Assembly (NCBI GenBank): GCA_028690255.1
Contig: JAQVBP010000013.1
Coordinates: 1 to 30,745, forward strand
Direction: 5' to 3'
Length of the DNA: 30,745 bases
Origin: Methanosarcinaceae archaeon
GTDB taxonomy: Archaea; Halobacteriota; Methanosarcinia; Methanosarcinales; Methanosarcinaceae
The notes under the pieces: generated by a model
What the model saw: the letters and a program-made list of their open reading frames with translations, nothing else
Database searches by the model: none
Told to the model about the DNA's origin: nothing
Position numbers and translations under genes: made by a program
Part shown: positions 22,170-27,897 of the stretch, in pieces
How positions within the stretch are numbered: the first letter of the stretch is position 1
Layout: every line of letters starts with the position of its first letter

Positions 22170-22424
22170 TTTAAATAGTTCTCTTTCGCTTGGCTATTTT
22201 CCAGTTACACTGGAAATCCCACAAATTTCCAATTTGTGCGATCGCAAAAGTGAGTGGTACTAAATCAGTACGTTAATATATTAATTTTTTGGCACTAAGC
22301 CAATATTGAAAAGTGGACGCTTATATCCCCGAAGCTAAAGACTTCGGGGTTTTACGCTGCATTCTATAAAAATATATTATAAGGATCTTATATATTTTTG
22401 TACATGTCATTATGGGGGGACTGG
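22170..22424 (+). promoter_or_regulatory. Upstream region of the beta-helix protein gene
   Basis: Mostly A/T-rich with several self-complementary stretches (TTCCAGTTACACTGGAA near 22199; CACAAATTTCCAATTTGTG near 22220). TATA-like TATAAAAATATATTATAAGG and CTTATATATTTTTG lie at 22364-22400, just before the start. The strong GGGGGGAC ribosome site stands eight bases before the ATG at 22425. Confidence 0.5.
22327..22349 (-). mobile_element. Right-end-type hairpin relic C
   Basis: CCCCGAAG-CTAAAGA-CTTCGGGG on the plus strand has the same 7-base loop as relics A and B but a different stem with compensating changes. It is followed by TTTTACGCTGCATTCT, which matches the ATTCCTGCTGCGTTCT flank of relic B. 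The TAGTTGAC end is missing. It lies about 75 bases before the beta-helix protein gene; the TTTT after the stem could also make it a plus-strand terminator. Confidence 0.5.
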
Positions 22425-23834
22425 ATGAAGAGTGACTATAATAAAAACTATAATGGAGACCGTAAAATAACCTGCTTTTTGGTAATTTTCACAGTTTTGC
22501 TTTTAACGGTTTGCAGCACAGGTTCAGCCGCAGTTCTTAACGTTGATGATGATCCGGGTGCAGATTACACGTCAATTAAGGAAGCTGTTAATAATTCATC
22601 TCCCGAAGATACGATTCTTGTTTCCCCTGGATTGTATATTGAAAATGTATATGTGGACCTGCCCGGTTTGACCATCAAATCAAAATCCGGAACTCCTGAT
22701 GACACCGTTGTCCAGGCTCTGGACCGGAACCACTCAGTGTTTTATATAAATAAAAGTAATGTGACGATCAGCGGGTTCCGTATAGAAGATGCCGGCGCTG
22801 TCTATTTTAATCCTTCCGAAATTTCTGTCCCCGGCAGGCCGGAGAACTTTAGCAATGAAAGCAATAAATCCCCAAGCTATGATTATTATCTCTTTAATTC
22901 CTCCGGAAAATTTGCCGGAGAGGAGGAAAGCCATCCTTCCGGAGTATTCCTTTATATTGTAGATAATTGCAGAATCGACAGTAACAAATTCACTAATAAC
23001 TTAAATGGGATTTCTCTTTTATACTCGGTTCATAACAACCTTAGCAATAACAGCTTTTCGGACGGCGGCATCTCGATGAAATTTTCCACATACAACTCGC
23101 TGACCGATAACTTCCTTGATGATACGAGATTTGGCATTTCGCTAACTGCACATAGTTATTACAATACGGTAAGCAATAATAAGGTTTCAAATAGTTACGA
23201 AGGAATCGGAATTGGTAGCAGTAGCTGGGGCAATAGTATATCAAATAATACAATTTCAAACACCGGGTATGGAATCTCCATATATGATGCCGGAGGCAAT
23301 ACGGTAATGGATAATGTGCTGTCAAACAGCAGCAGGGGTATTCAGGTAATCGATTCTTATTGGGAAACTCTGATAGGCAATAAAGTAACGGAAAGCAGGG
23401 AATGCGGAATCTGCCTGTCTTCTTCCGTCCATACCTTCATTTATAACAATTATTTGAATAACACGGAAAATGTGAAATTTGAATCTGTTTATGGGGAAAA
23501 CCTCTGGAACACAACAAAAACACCGGGTAATAATATTGCAGGAGGGCCATACCTCGGTGGGAATTACTGGGCAGACCCGAACGGGACAGGTTTCAGTGAA
23601 ACAGTGGGGGATTCGGATGGCGATGGGTTTTGCGATTCACCCTATAATCCGTATGGGAATGATTTTGATTATCACCCGCTTGTTAAAATGCCCTCCGGGT
23701 CTGGCATGAACTCGAGAATAAATATTATAGACCCCGGGGTTTCCATAGCTGCTAACAGAAGCAGGTTTGATTTGGGAACTTTTTTTCCCGGGCGGAAAAT
23801 ACTTCGGAAAGCTGTAGAAAAAAAGGAGACCTGA
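22425..23834 (+). CDS. Secreted right-handed beta-helix (NosD/PbH1-type) surface protein
   Basis: 469 residues. The signal peptide (hydrophobic core ITCFLVIFTVLLLTVCSTGSAA) is cut before VLNVDDDPGADYTS, the standard opening of Methanosarcina NosD-like surface proteins. The body (about 50-400) is a series of PbH1 coils rich in N-x-(V/I)-S-N-N and GI.(L/I), for example NNTISNTGYGISIYDAGGNT, expected to form a parallel beta-helix. A GGNYWADPNGTGFSETVGDSDGDGFCDSPY calcium-loop-like segment follows in two pieces. Many such proteins carry PKD repeats or a transmembrane anchor after this point; here the protein ends with a short basic tail (GRKILRKAVEKKET), so it is probably released or the end was lost. 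Many N-x-S/T sites occur. Function in cell-surface structure or polysaccharide binding is inferred. Confidence 0.88.
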   Translation: MKSDYNKNYNGDRKITCFLVIFTVLLLTVCSTGSAAVLNVDDDPGADYTSIKEAVNNSSPEDTILVSPGLYIENVYVDLPGLTIKSKSGTPDDTVVQALDRNHSVFYINKSNVTISGFRIEDAGAVYFNPSEISVPGRPENFSNESNKSPSYDYYLFNSSGKFAGEEESHPSGVFLYIVDNCRIDSNKFTNNLNGISLLYSVHNNLSNNSFSDGGISMKFSTYNSLTDNFLDDTRFGISLTAHSYYNTVSNNKVSNSYEGIGIGSSSWGNSISNNTISNTGYGISIYDAGGNTVMDNVLSNSSRGIQVIDSYWETLIGNKVTESRECGICLSSSVHTFIYNNYLNNTENVKFESVYGENLWNTTKTPGNNIAGGPYLGGNYWADPNGTGFSETVGDSDGDGFCDSPYNPYGNDFDYHPLVKMPSGSGMNSRINIIDPGVSIAANRSRFDLGTFFPGRKILRKAVEKKET

Positions 23835-23868
23835 TTTTTTGGGCTAAAAATAATTTTAGCTGAAATTT

Positions 23869-24237
23869 TTACCCGTGAATCAGGGTAGGAATGCAGCGTG
23901 TACATACCCAGAGACTTTCCATTTTATGACGGATCGGGATAAGGTAATGTGTGTCTTCTCCGGCTCCACATTTGAAGCAGTGGATGGCAAGGTCGGGTTT
24001 CTTTGGCTGGGCTTCGGCTTTTTCCTTATTGAAGGCGACAGTGTGGCGTTCTTCAATTGAGATTGCGCCTTCGGGGCAGATTCCTATGCAGTAGCCCATT
24101 CCGTCGCAGAGTTCTTCGGATACGACTTTTGCTTTGCCGTTTATGATCTTAATTGCGCCTTCGGCACAGGGGGAGACACATTTTCCGCAGCCGGTGCATT
24201 TTTCTTCGTCAATTTTTACAATCAAGCGTTTTTCCAT
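23869..24237 (-). CDS. Ferredoxin-like protein with C-terminal CxxC pair
   Basis: 122 residues from ATG 24237 (AAGGTAAT just upstream). The N-terminal half is a two-cluster ferredoxin: CTGCGKCVSPCAEGAI and a modified second site CDGMGYCIGICPEGAI, where the usual CxxCxxCxxxC is C-x5-C-x3-C, so that cluster may be [3Fe-4S] or use Asp as ligand. After an acidic linker, a second part has HCFKCGAG and WVCTRCIPTLIHG, two CxxC pairs that could bind zinc or another cluster. It is the last of four co-directed genes (siroheme reductase, cupin, CGGC protein, ferredoxin) and is a good candidate electron donor to the reductase. A tandem 100-bp repeat separates it from the CGGC gene. Confidence 0.88.
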   Translation of the reverse strand: MEKRLIVKIDEEKCTGCGKCVSPCAEGAIKIINGKAKVVSEELCDGMGYCIGICPEGAISIEERHTVAFNKEKAEAQPKKPDLAIHCFKCGAGEDTHYLIPIRHKMESLWVCTRCIPTLIHG

Positions 24238-24252
24238 TATTATTACCTTTTT

Positions 24253-24446
24253 TGTCCCTCTTTTCCCGGGCCCTGGTGGGCTGTTCAAATAGTTGAAGAC
24301 CCGGGAAAGGAGGTGGATGGGGGTGTAGGAGTTATGCGTTTATCGGGAATTTTGCCCCTCTGTCCCCGGGGCCCTTGTGGTCTGTTCAATAACTTAGGGC
24401 CGGGAAAGAGGGGGATGGTGTGTTGGGGTTATACGTTTATCTGAAT
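24253..24446. repeat. Tandem imperfect repeat of about 100 bp in the ferredoxin-CGGC gap
   Basis: Two copies (about 24253-24349 and 24356-24446) share CCCGGG(G)CCCT, TGG-CTGTTCAA, GGGAAAG, GATGG, GTTAT-CGTTTATC-GAA in the same order. They fill nearly all the spacer between the ferredoxin and CGGC genes. The copies are about 70-75% alike by eye. They could be a duplicated small RNA, leader or processing site. Confidence 0.65.
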
Positions 24447-24463
24447 AATGTATGGTTGTCTTA

Positions 24464-24871
24464 TCAATGGTGGGTGCCTTCAACGATTTTGATTCCTGCG
24501 TCCATGATTGTTTTTCTGATGGTGTCCAGATTCGGACATTTCGGGTAGCTGTCTTCCATCAACATGCAGGAACTGAGGTGGACTACATCGGGGCCGTGTT
24601 TTTTAAGGGCTTTTAGCAGGCGGAAGACTCTTCTGCCCGAGCAGCCTCCACAGGTGAAAAAGGCGATCATTTCCGTGTTTTCGTCGTAGTCTGAGAAATG
24701 TACCTTCCTTTCGTTAAAAGCCTTGAAACAGCCCACGCCGGGGCAGGCTTCCGAGACAATCTCACAGCGTATGACCGCAATTTTTGTGGGTTTTAAGGGT
24801 TTTGCAGTCTCTGGTACCTCTTTCATATTTTCCATTTTTTCAGCCTTCTCGGAAGGTTTTTCGTCGAACAT
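24464..24871 (-). CDS. CGGC-domain protein
   Basis: 135 residues. A Lys/Glu/Pro-rich N-terminal tail of about 28 residues is followed by a compact cysteine-rich domain: KIAVIRCEIVSEACPGVGC, FFTCGGCSGRRV and HLSSCMLMEDSYPKCP. The central CGGCSG names the family, whose members are small prokaryotic proteins thought to bind metal or a cofactor through these cysteines; no reaction is established. It is co-directed with a siroheme reductase, a cupin and a ferredoxin, which points to a redox or sulfur/metal task. The start codon has GGGGAAT close by; a later Met (residue 13) is an alternative. Family assignment is sure, role is not. Confidence 0.88.
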   Translation of the reverse strand: MFDEKPSEKAEKMENMKEVPETAKPLKPTKIAVIRCEIVSEACPGVGCFKAFNERKVHFSDYDENTEMIAFFTCGGCSGRRVFRLLKALKKHGPDVVHLSSCMLMEDSYPKCPNLDTIRKTIMDAGIKIVEGTHH

Positions 24872-24940
24872 ATTCCCCGGGCTTTCCTTTTTTTCCGTTT
24901 TACGGAGGTTACGGAGGTTACGAAGCAGGAAGCTCTTTGC

Positions 24941-25279
24941 TTAGAGCATACGTGTCTGTTCAGTGGGCCTGGGGGTTTTTACCACTAGCACCCTGAAGGT
25001 CCCTTCTCCGGGGTTCAGGAGGCGGTGCGGAATTTTTGCGGGGCTTTCGATTAACATGTCCCGGCTGACTTTTACCTGCTCGTCACCTATCTCAACAATA
25101 CCCTCTCCTTCGAGTATATAGAAAAACACGTCTACGGGAGTGATGTGTTTTTTAAGGGCTTCCCCGGGTTTGAGTTCAATGTGCATTACCCGGGCATTTT
25201 CCGTGTCATAGAGCTTGCGGACACTTACTTTATGGGGGTTGGGTTTTTCAGGGGCTGTTTTTACATCGATAGTTTTCAT
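24941..25279 (-). CDS. Single-domain cupin protein
   Basis: 112 residues, small beta-barrel cupin. Motif 1 region: MHIELKPGEALKKHITPVDVFFYILEGEGIVEIGD; motif 2 region: DMLIESPAKIPHRLLNPGEGTFRVLVVKTPRP. Possible metal ligands are H (in KKH), D/E, and the H of IPHRL; one of the canonical motif-1 histidines is replaced, so metal binding is uncertain. A GGGAGGT site lies eight bases before the ATG. It sits between the siroheme reductase and the CGGC gene on the same strand. In such clusters cupins may be ligand sensors or small oxygen-dependent or redox enzymes; I cannot narrow it. Confidence 0.88.
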   Translation of the reverse strand: MKTIDVKTAPEKPNPHKVSVRKLYDTENARVMHIELKPGEALKKHITPVDVFFYILEGEGIVEIGDEQVKVSRDMLIESPAKIPHRLLNPGEGTFRVLVVKTPRPTEQTRML

Positions 25280-25415
25280 ACTATGATACCTCCCTTTTCA
25301 GGGGCTTCGGACCTACGGGAAAGTTCGAATATTTGGGGAAGTTCGGTTAAGCCTTCGGAGGAGGGTAAGTGGAGATGAATGAAAGTGATAATTCCCGGTG
25401 GAAAAGGATGGGAGG

Positions 25416-26075
25416 TTAGAGTCCCACCTGTTTTTTAAATTCCTCAAGACCGGTTTCTTCAATGAATTTGCCAAGTCTCTTTTTTGTGCCGGATTCTTTG
25501 TAGAATGTAAGAACTCTGTCCACAACTTCCAGGACCTCTGCTTCGGAAAGGCCTTTTGCAACAACATCGGCAAGTCTGGGCTTTGCGGCCGCGTTTCCGC
25601 CGAGCATGAGGGTATAACCTGCTGCGGTGCCCATGATCCCTATGTCCTTGATCGCGGGCTCGGAGCAGGAGTTAGGGCAGCCGGAGACTCCCATCTTTAA
25701 CTTGGAAGGCATGGTCATCCCGTGGTAAAGCTCGTCAAGTTTCAGGCCGAGGCCTAACGAGTCCTGTTTACCCTGTTTGCAGAAGGTCGTGCCGGGGCAG
25801 ATCTTGACGCTTCTCACACACATTCCGAAGGCTGCTCCGGGAGAAATACCCAGGTCTTCCCAGGCCGAATCAAGGTCTTCTTCCTGCAGGCCCACAATTG
25901 CTATCCGCTGGGCCGAGGTCACTTTCAGGGCGGCAGCCCCGTATTTTTCCGCAACCTCTGCTATTTTCTTAAGAGTCTCCGGGGTTGTGACCCCTCCGGG
26001 AAGATGGGGAGCTATTGCGTAGGTTTCTCTGTCTCTCTGAACAATTGCAGCTTTTTCCGGTAAATTATTTTTCAA
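25416..26075 (-). CDS. Small siroheme sulfite/nitrite reductase-like protein (Dsr-LP type)
   Basis: 219 residues from a TTG start with AAGGAGGAT eight bases upstream; an ATG further up (26147) lies in a structured repeat and is rejected. The ferredoxin-like half (residues about 8-70: YAIAPHLPGGVTTPETLKKIAEVAEKYGA, LKVTSAQRIAIVGL) precedes the siroheme-[4Fe-4S] site: ICPGTTFCKQG gives C-x5-C, and GVSGCPNSCSEPAIKDIGIMG gives C-x3-C. Its size and single half-domain match the small dissimilatory sulfite reductase-like proteins of methanogens rather than full Fsr. It probably reduces sulfite or another sulfur or nitrogen oxide, detoxifying or assimilatory; substrate unproven. First gene of a co-directed set with cupin, CGGC protein and ferredoxin, divergent from an HxlR regulator. 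Confidence 0.9.
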   Translation of the reverse strand: MKNNLPEKAAIVQRDRETYAIAPHLPGGVTTPETLKKIAEVAEKYGAAALKVTSAQRIAIVGLQEEDLDSAWEDLGISPGAAFGMCVRSVKICPGTTFCKQGKQDSLGLGLKLDELYHGMTMPSKLKMGVSGCPNSCSEPAIKDIGIMGTAAGYTLMLGGNAAAKPRLADVVAKGLSEAEVLEVVDRVLTFYKESGTKKRLGKFIEETGLEEFKKQVGL

Positions 26076-26124
26076 ATTATTATCCTCCTTTTTTGTATCC
26101 TTCTTTTTTAAATACTGATTTAGC

Positions 26125-26191
26125 ATGAAAGTGCTGTGTACTTTCATTTTTTGTGTCTGTTATTCAAAGAATAACATGTACGGTTTTTTTA
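26125..26191 (+). repeat. Structured intergenic element, copy 2
   Basis: Same layout as 13242-13306: ATGAAAGTGC-TGT-GTACTTTCAT (one wobble pair), TTTTTTGTGTCTG, hairpin TTATTC-AAA-GAATAA, CATGTACGG and a T7 run. On the minus strand it forms the upstream leader of the siroheme reductase gene. The differences from copy 1 tend to preserve the stems. Confidence 0.65.
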
Positions 26192-26277
26192 TAGTTTTTC
26201 TTATACTCCTTCTTATATCCGACTTTTCTGAAAATGAATATTTCTCATTTTCCGAGAATGTGCGTTCCCTCTGAATT

Positions 26278-26298
26278 TTAGTACCTTTTGTGTACTAA
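26278..26298. promoter_or_regulatory. Operator-like palindrome upstream of hxlR-type gene
   Basis: TTAGTAC-CTTTTGT-GTACTAA is a perfect 7-7-7 inverted repeat ending 17 bases before the TATA box TTTATATAA (26316-26324). GTAC-containing palindromes of this size are typical binding sites of HxlR-family regulators, so it is probably the autoregulatory site and may also control the divergent siroheme reductase set. Confidence 0.6.
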
Positions 26299-26347
26299 TA
26301 TTATAAAGATACTTCTTTATATAAGAGGCAGTTTCTATAGATATACT

Positions 26348-26704
26348 ATGAAAGATTGTACTGTTTATAAGACAATGAACATTATCGGAAAAAGATGGAC
26401 AATCCACATCCTTCTGGAATTATACAAGGGAGAAAAGAAAGAAAAGCGCTTTAATGAACTGAAAAGAAAGCTCGGGGACGTAACTCCGAAAGTCCTTTCT
26501 GAAAGATTGGAAGAACTCGAAAAAGACGGGTTAATTGAAAAAAGAGTGGACAGTTCAATCTTACCCCTAAAATCCGAATATTTCCTGACGGAAAGCGGAA
26601 AGGATTTCATAAAGATCATCCAGGAAATAAAAAAATGGGGTTTGAAATGGAAATTCCAGAAAAAGGAATGTGAAAAAGCCCTCTGCATGTATTGTGATAT
26701 CTGA
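26348..26704 (+). CDS. HxlR-family transcription regulator
   Basis: 118 residues. The core MKDCTVYKTMNIIGKRWTIH, then LLELYKGEKKEKRFNELKRKLGDVTPKVLSERLEELEKDGLIEKRV, shows the HxlR winged helix, with the N-terminal Cys (residue 4) that in some relatives senses thiol stress and a C-terminal CEKALCMYC cluster that could be redox- or metal-active. The ATG at 26348 has no ribosome site, but the TATA box TTTATATAA is centred about 28 bases upstream, so the mRNA is probably leaderless. Divergent from the siroheme reductase/cupin/CGGC/ferredoxin genes, it is their likely regulator. Its stop codon is followed after 9 bases by the right-end palindrome of a tnpB relic. Confidence 0.92.
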   Translation: MKDCTVYKTMNIIGKRWTIHILLELYKGEKKEKRFNELKRKLGDVTPKVLSERLEELEKDGLIEKRVDSSILPLKSEYFLTESGKDFIKIIQEIKKWGLKWKFQKKECEKALCMYCDI

Positions 26705-26713
26705 GTGACTACT

Positions 26714-26733
26714 CCCCCCACTTAAGTGGGGGG
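26714..26733. mobile_element. Right-end palindrome of a tnpB relic
   Basis: CCCCCCACTTAAGTGGGGGG is a perfect 20-base palindrome. The TnpB stop codon (TAA on the minus strand) lies at its centre, and the minus strand continues GGAGTAGTCAC, the element end. This overlap of tnpB stop and right-end hairpin is the normal arrangement of TnpB elements and anchors the identification of the other hairpins in this window. Confidence 0.75.
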
Positions 26734-26965
26734 CATCTTAGCGTTTGCTACAGACTGTAGCCCCAGTCTGAGAATATTAATAGCAGCATTATGATCCCTA
26801 TCGAGAGTGAGGCCACAGAAAGGGCAACTGTGTATTCTCTCAGATAGACCTTTTTTAACTATTTGTCCACAACCTGAGCACATTTGAGATGTATTTTTTG
26901 GATTGACAAGTTCCACACGTTTACCGGCCCATTCTGCCTTGTAAGACCTAAAACCTTTGCCTCTC
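26722..26965 (-). pseudogene. tnpB: tnpB C-terminal remnant
   Basis: The open part (26722-26916) encodes 64 residues of a TnpB C-terminus: NPKNTSQMCSGCGQ and HSCPFCGL give the four-Cys zinc ribbon, and LDRDHNAAINILRLG carries the last RuvC aspartate. Upstream the frame continues as FRSYKAEWAGKRVELV with no start codon and then meets a TAG near 26960. TnpB is usually 360-420 residues, so more than 80% is gone and it cannot be an active nuclease. The right end is intact. It lies between hxlR and the DsrE-like gene. Confidence 0.85.
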
Positions 26966-27112
26966 TAAGTTCAGGTTTTTGAGGAGGGCGCTAATTTCCG
27001 CCTGTCTGCTAAATCGAAAAGAGATGGAAAGAAGTAAAAAGGAGCAGAAGGAAGAAAGCGAGGCTTCTGAGGGATATTTGATTTCAACAGGTCCTTTGAA
27101 GGGTGTTGAAAT
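26966..27112. other. Spacer between tnpB relic and DsrE-like gene
   Basis: No recognisable coding sequence on either strand; a Lys/Glu-rich plus-strand frame here has no ribosome site and reads across the end of the DsrE-like gene. It may contain further decayed element sequence. Confidence 0.35.
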
Positions 27113-27481
27113 TCATAAGCTTATGATTAACTGGTTTTCCTCGCGGTACTCAAGGAAAAGCTCTGCTATGTCTTTGGAATGGATAAACCCGATTCCCGGG
27201 ATCAGTTCATCCTCTTTCAAACCGATCATATCCGATGCCAGTTGACAGCATTTAAACTCCACCCCCATATCAATACATTCCTGCATCATGATATCGTATT
27301 TTGGCGAACCCCTGCTTTTGTCCTTTTTCGCCAGTAACACACCCATAGGCCCCCAGAGGATAACCAGCACGTCAAGCCCCTTACTTTTATAATATTTTGC
27401 AAATTTAAGGGTCTCCTGCGGACTGGTGCTTTCATAAACCATGTTTTTGAGCAGCAGTAATACTTTTTTGACCTTTGTCAT
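27113..27481 (-). CDS. DsrE-family protein
   Basis: 122 residues. The fold pattern is that of DsrE/DsrF-like sulfur-carrier or peroxiredoxin-like proteins: KVLLLLKNMVYESTSPQETLKFAKYYKSKG (split), LDVLVILWGPMGVLLAKKD, then MMQECIDMGVEFKCCQLASDMIGL and IPGIGFI. The two adjacent cysteines in FKCCQLA occupy the position where several family members have a persulfide-carrying Cys. Soluble, cytoplasmic, probably sulfur transfer; partner unknown, but the siroheme reductase set is 1 kb away. The ATG has GGGGTT upstream. A TATA box TTTATATACAT near 27528-27538 gives a leader of about 25 bases. Confidence 0.82.
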   Translation of the reverse strand: MTKVKKVLLLLKNMVYESTSPQETLKFAKYYKSKGLDVLVILWGPMGVLLAKKDKSRGSPKYDIMMQECIDMGVEFKCCQLASDMIGLKEDELIPGIGFIHSKDIAELFLEYREENQLIISL

Positions 27482-27897
27482 AAAAACCCCATAGTGAAAT
27501 AGTACTTTTCTGAAACAGATTACCTTGATGTATATAAATGTTCACATTCCTAAACACATTCTCTTTTTCGGAAAATACCTTTCAGAAAATCATACTCGAC
27601 AGGAGTTGTTTAAAACAGAGAGTAGTTAAAAGTAAATAAATTAGTGATAATCTATAAAAATGTCCGGTGTGATACTCAAAAAACGGATCGGTTATTTTCT
27701 GGATGACAGGCATAATAAATGAAATAACTTGCAGTACATTCATACTAAATAAAAGAGGGCTTATAAAAATATAAAGCTTTAAAGGGAAGAGGGGCCGAAA
27801 GCCCTGGAAAAGGTTTAATATTACTCAACAATTTCCAGCTCCCTACCTTTTGCTTCCGGCTTTTTATTTTATCGGGCCACCTGTTTAATCGGACCGT
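27482..27897. other. Intergenic region between valS and the DsrE-like gene
   Basis: 416 bases holding the DsrE-like promoter (TTTATATACAT, minus strand, near 27533) and the untranslated end of valS. No terminator with a clear stem and T run was found for valS, and no small gene with a ribosome site. Confidence 0.45.

Noticed and set aside
26076..26147. Upstream ATG of the siroheme reductase
   Set aside because: It lies in the structured repeat and lacks a ribosome site; the TTG at 26075 has AAGGAGGAT.
26979..27245. 88-codon Lys/Glu-rich plus-strand frame
   Set aside because: Reads across the 3' end of the DsrE-like gene in antisense, with no ribosome site or motif.
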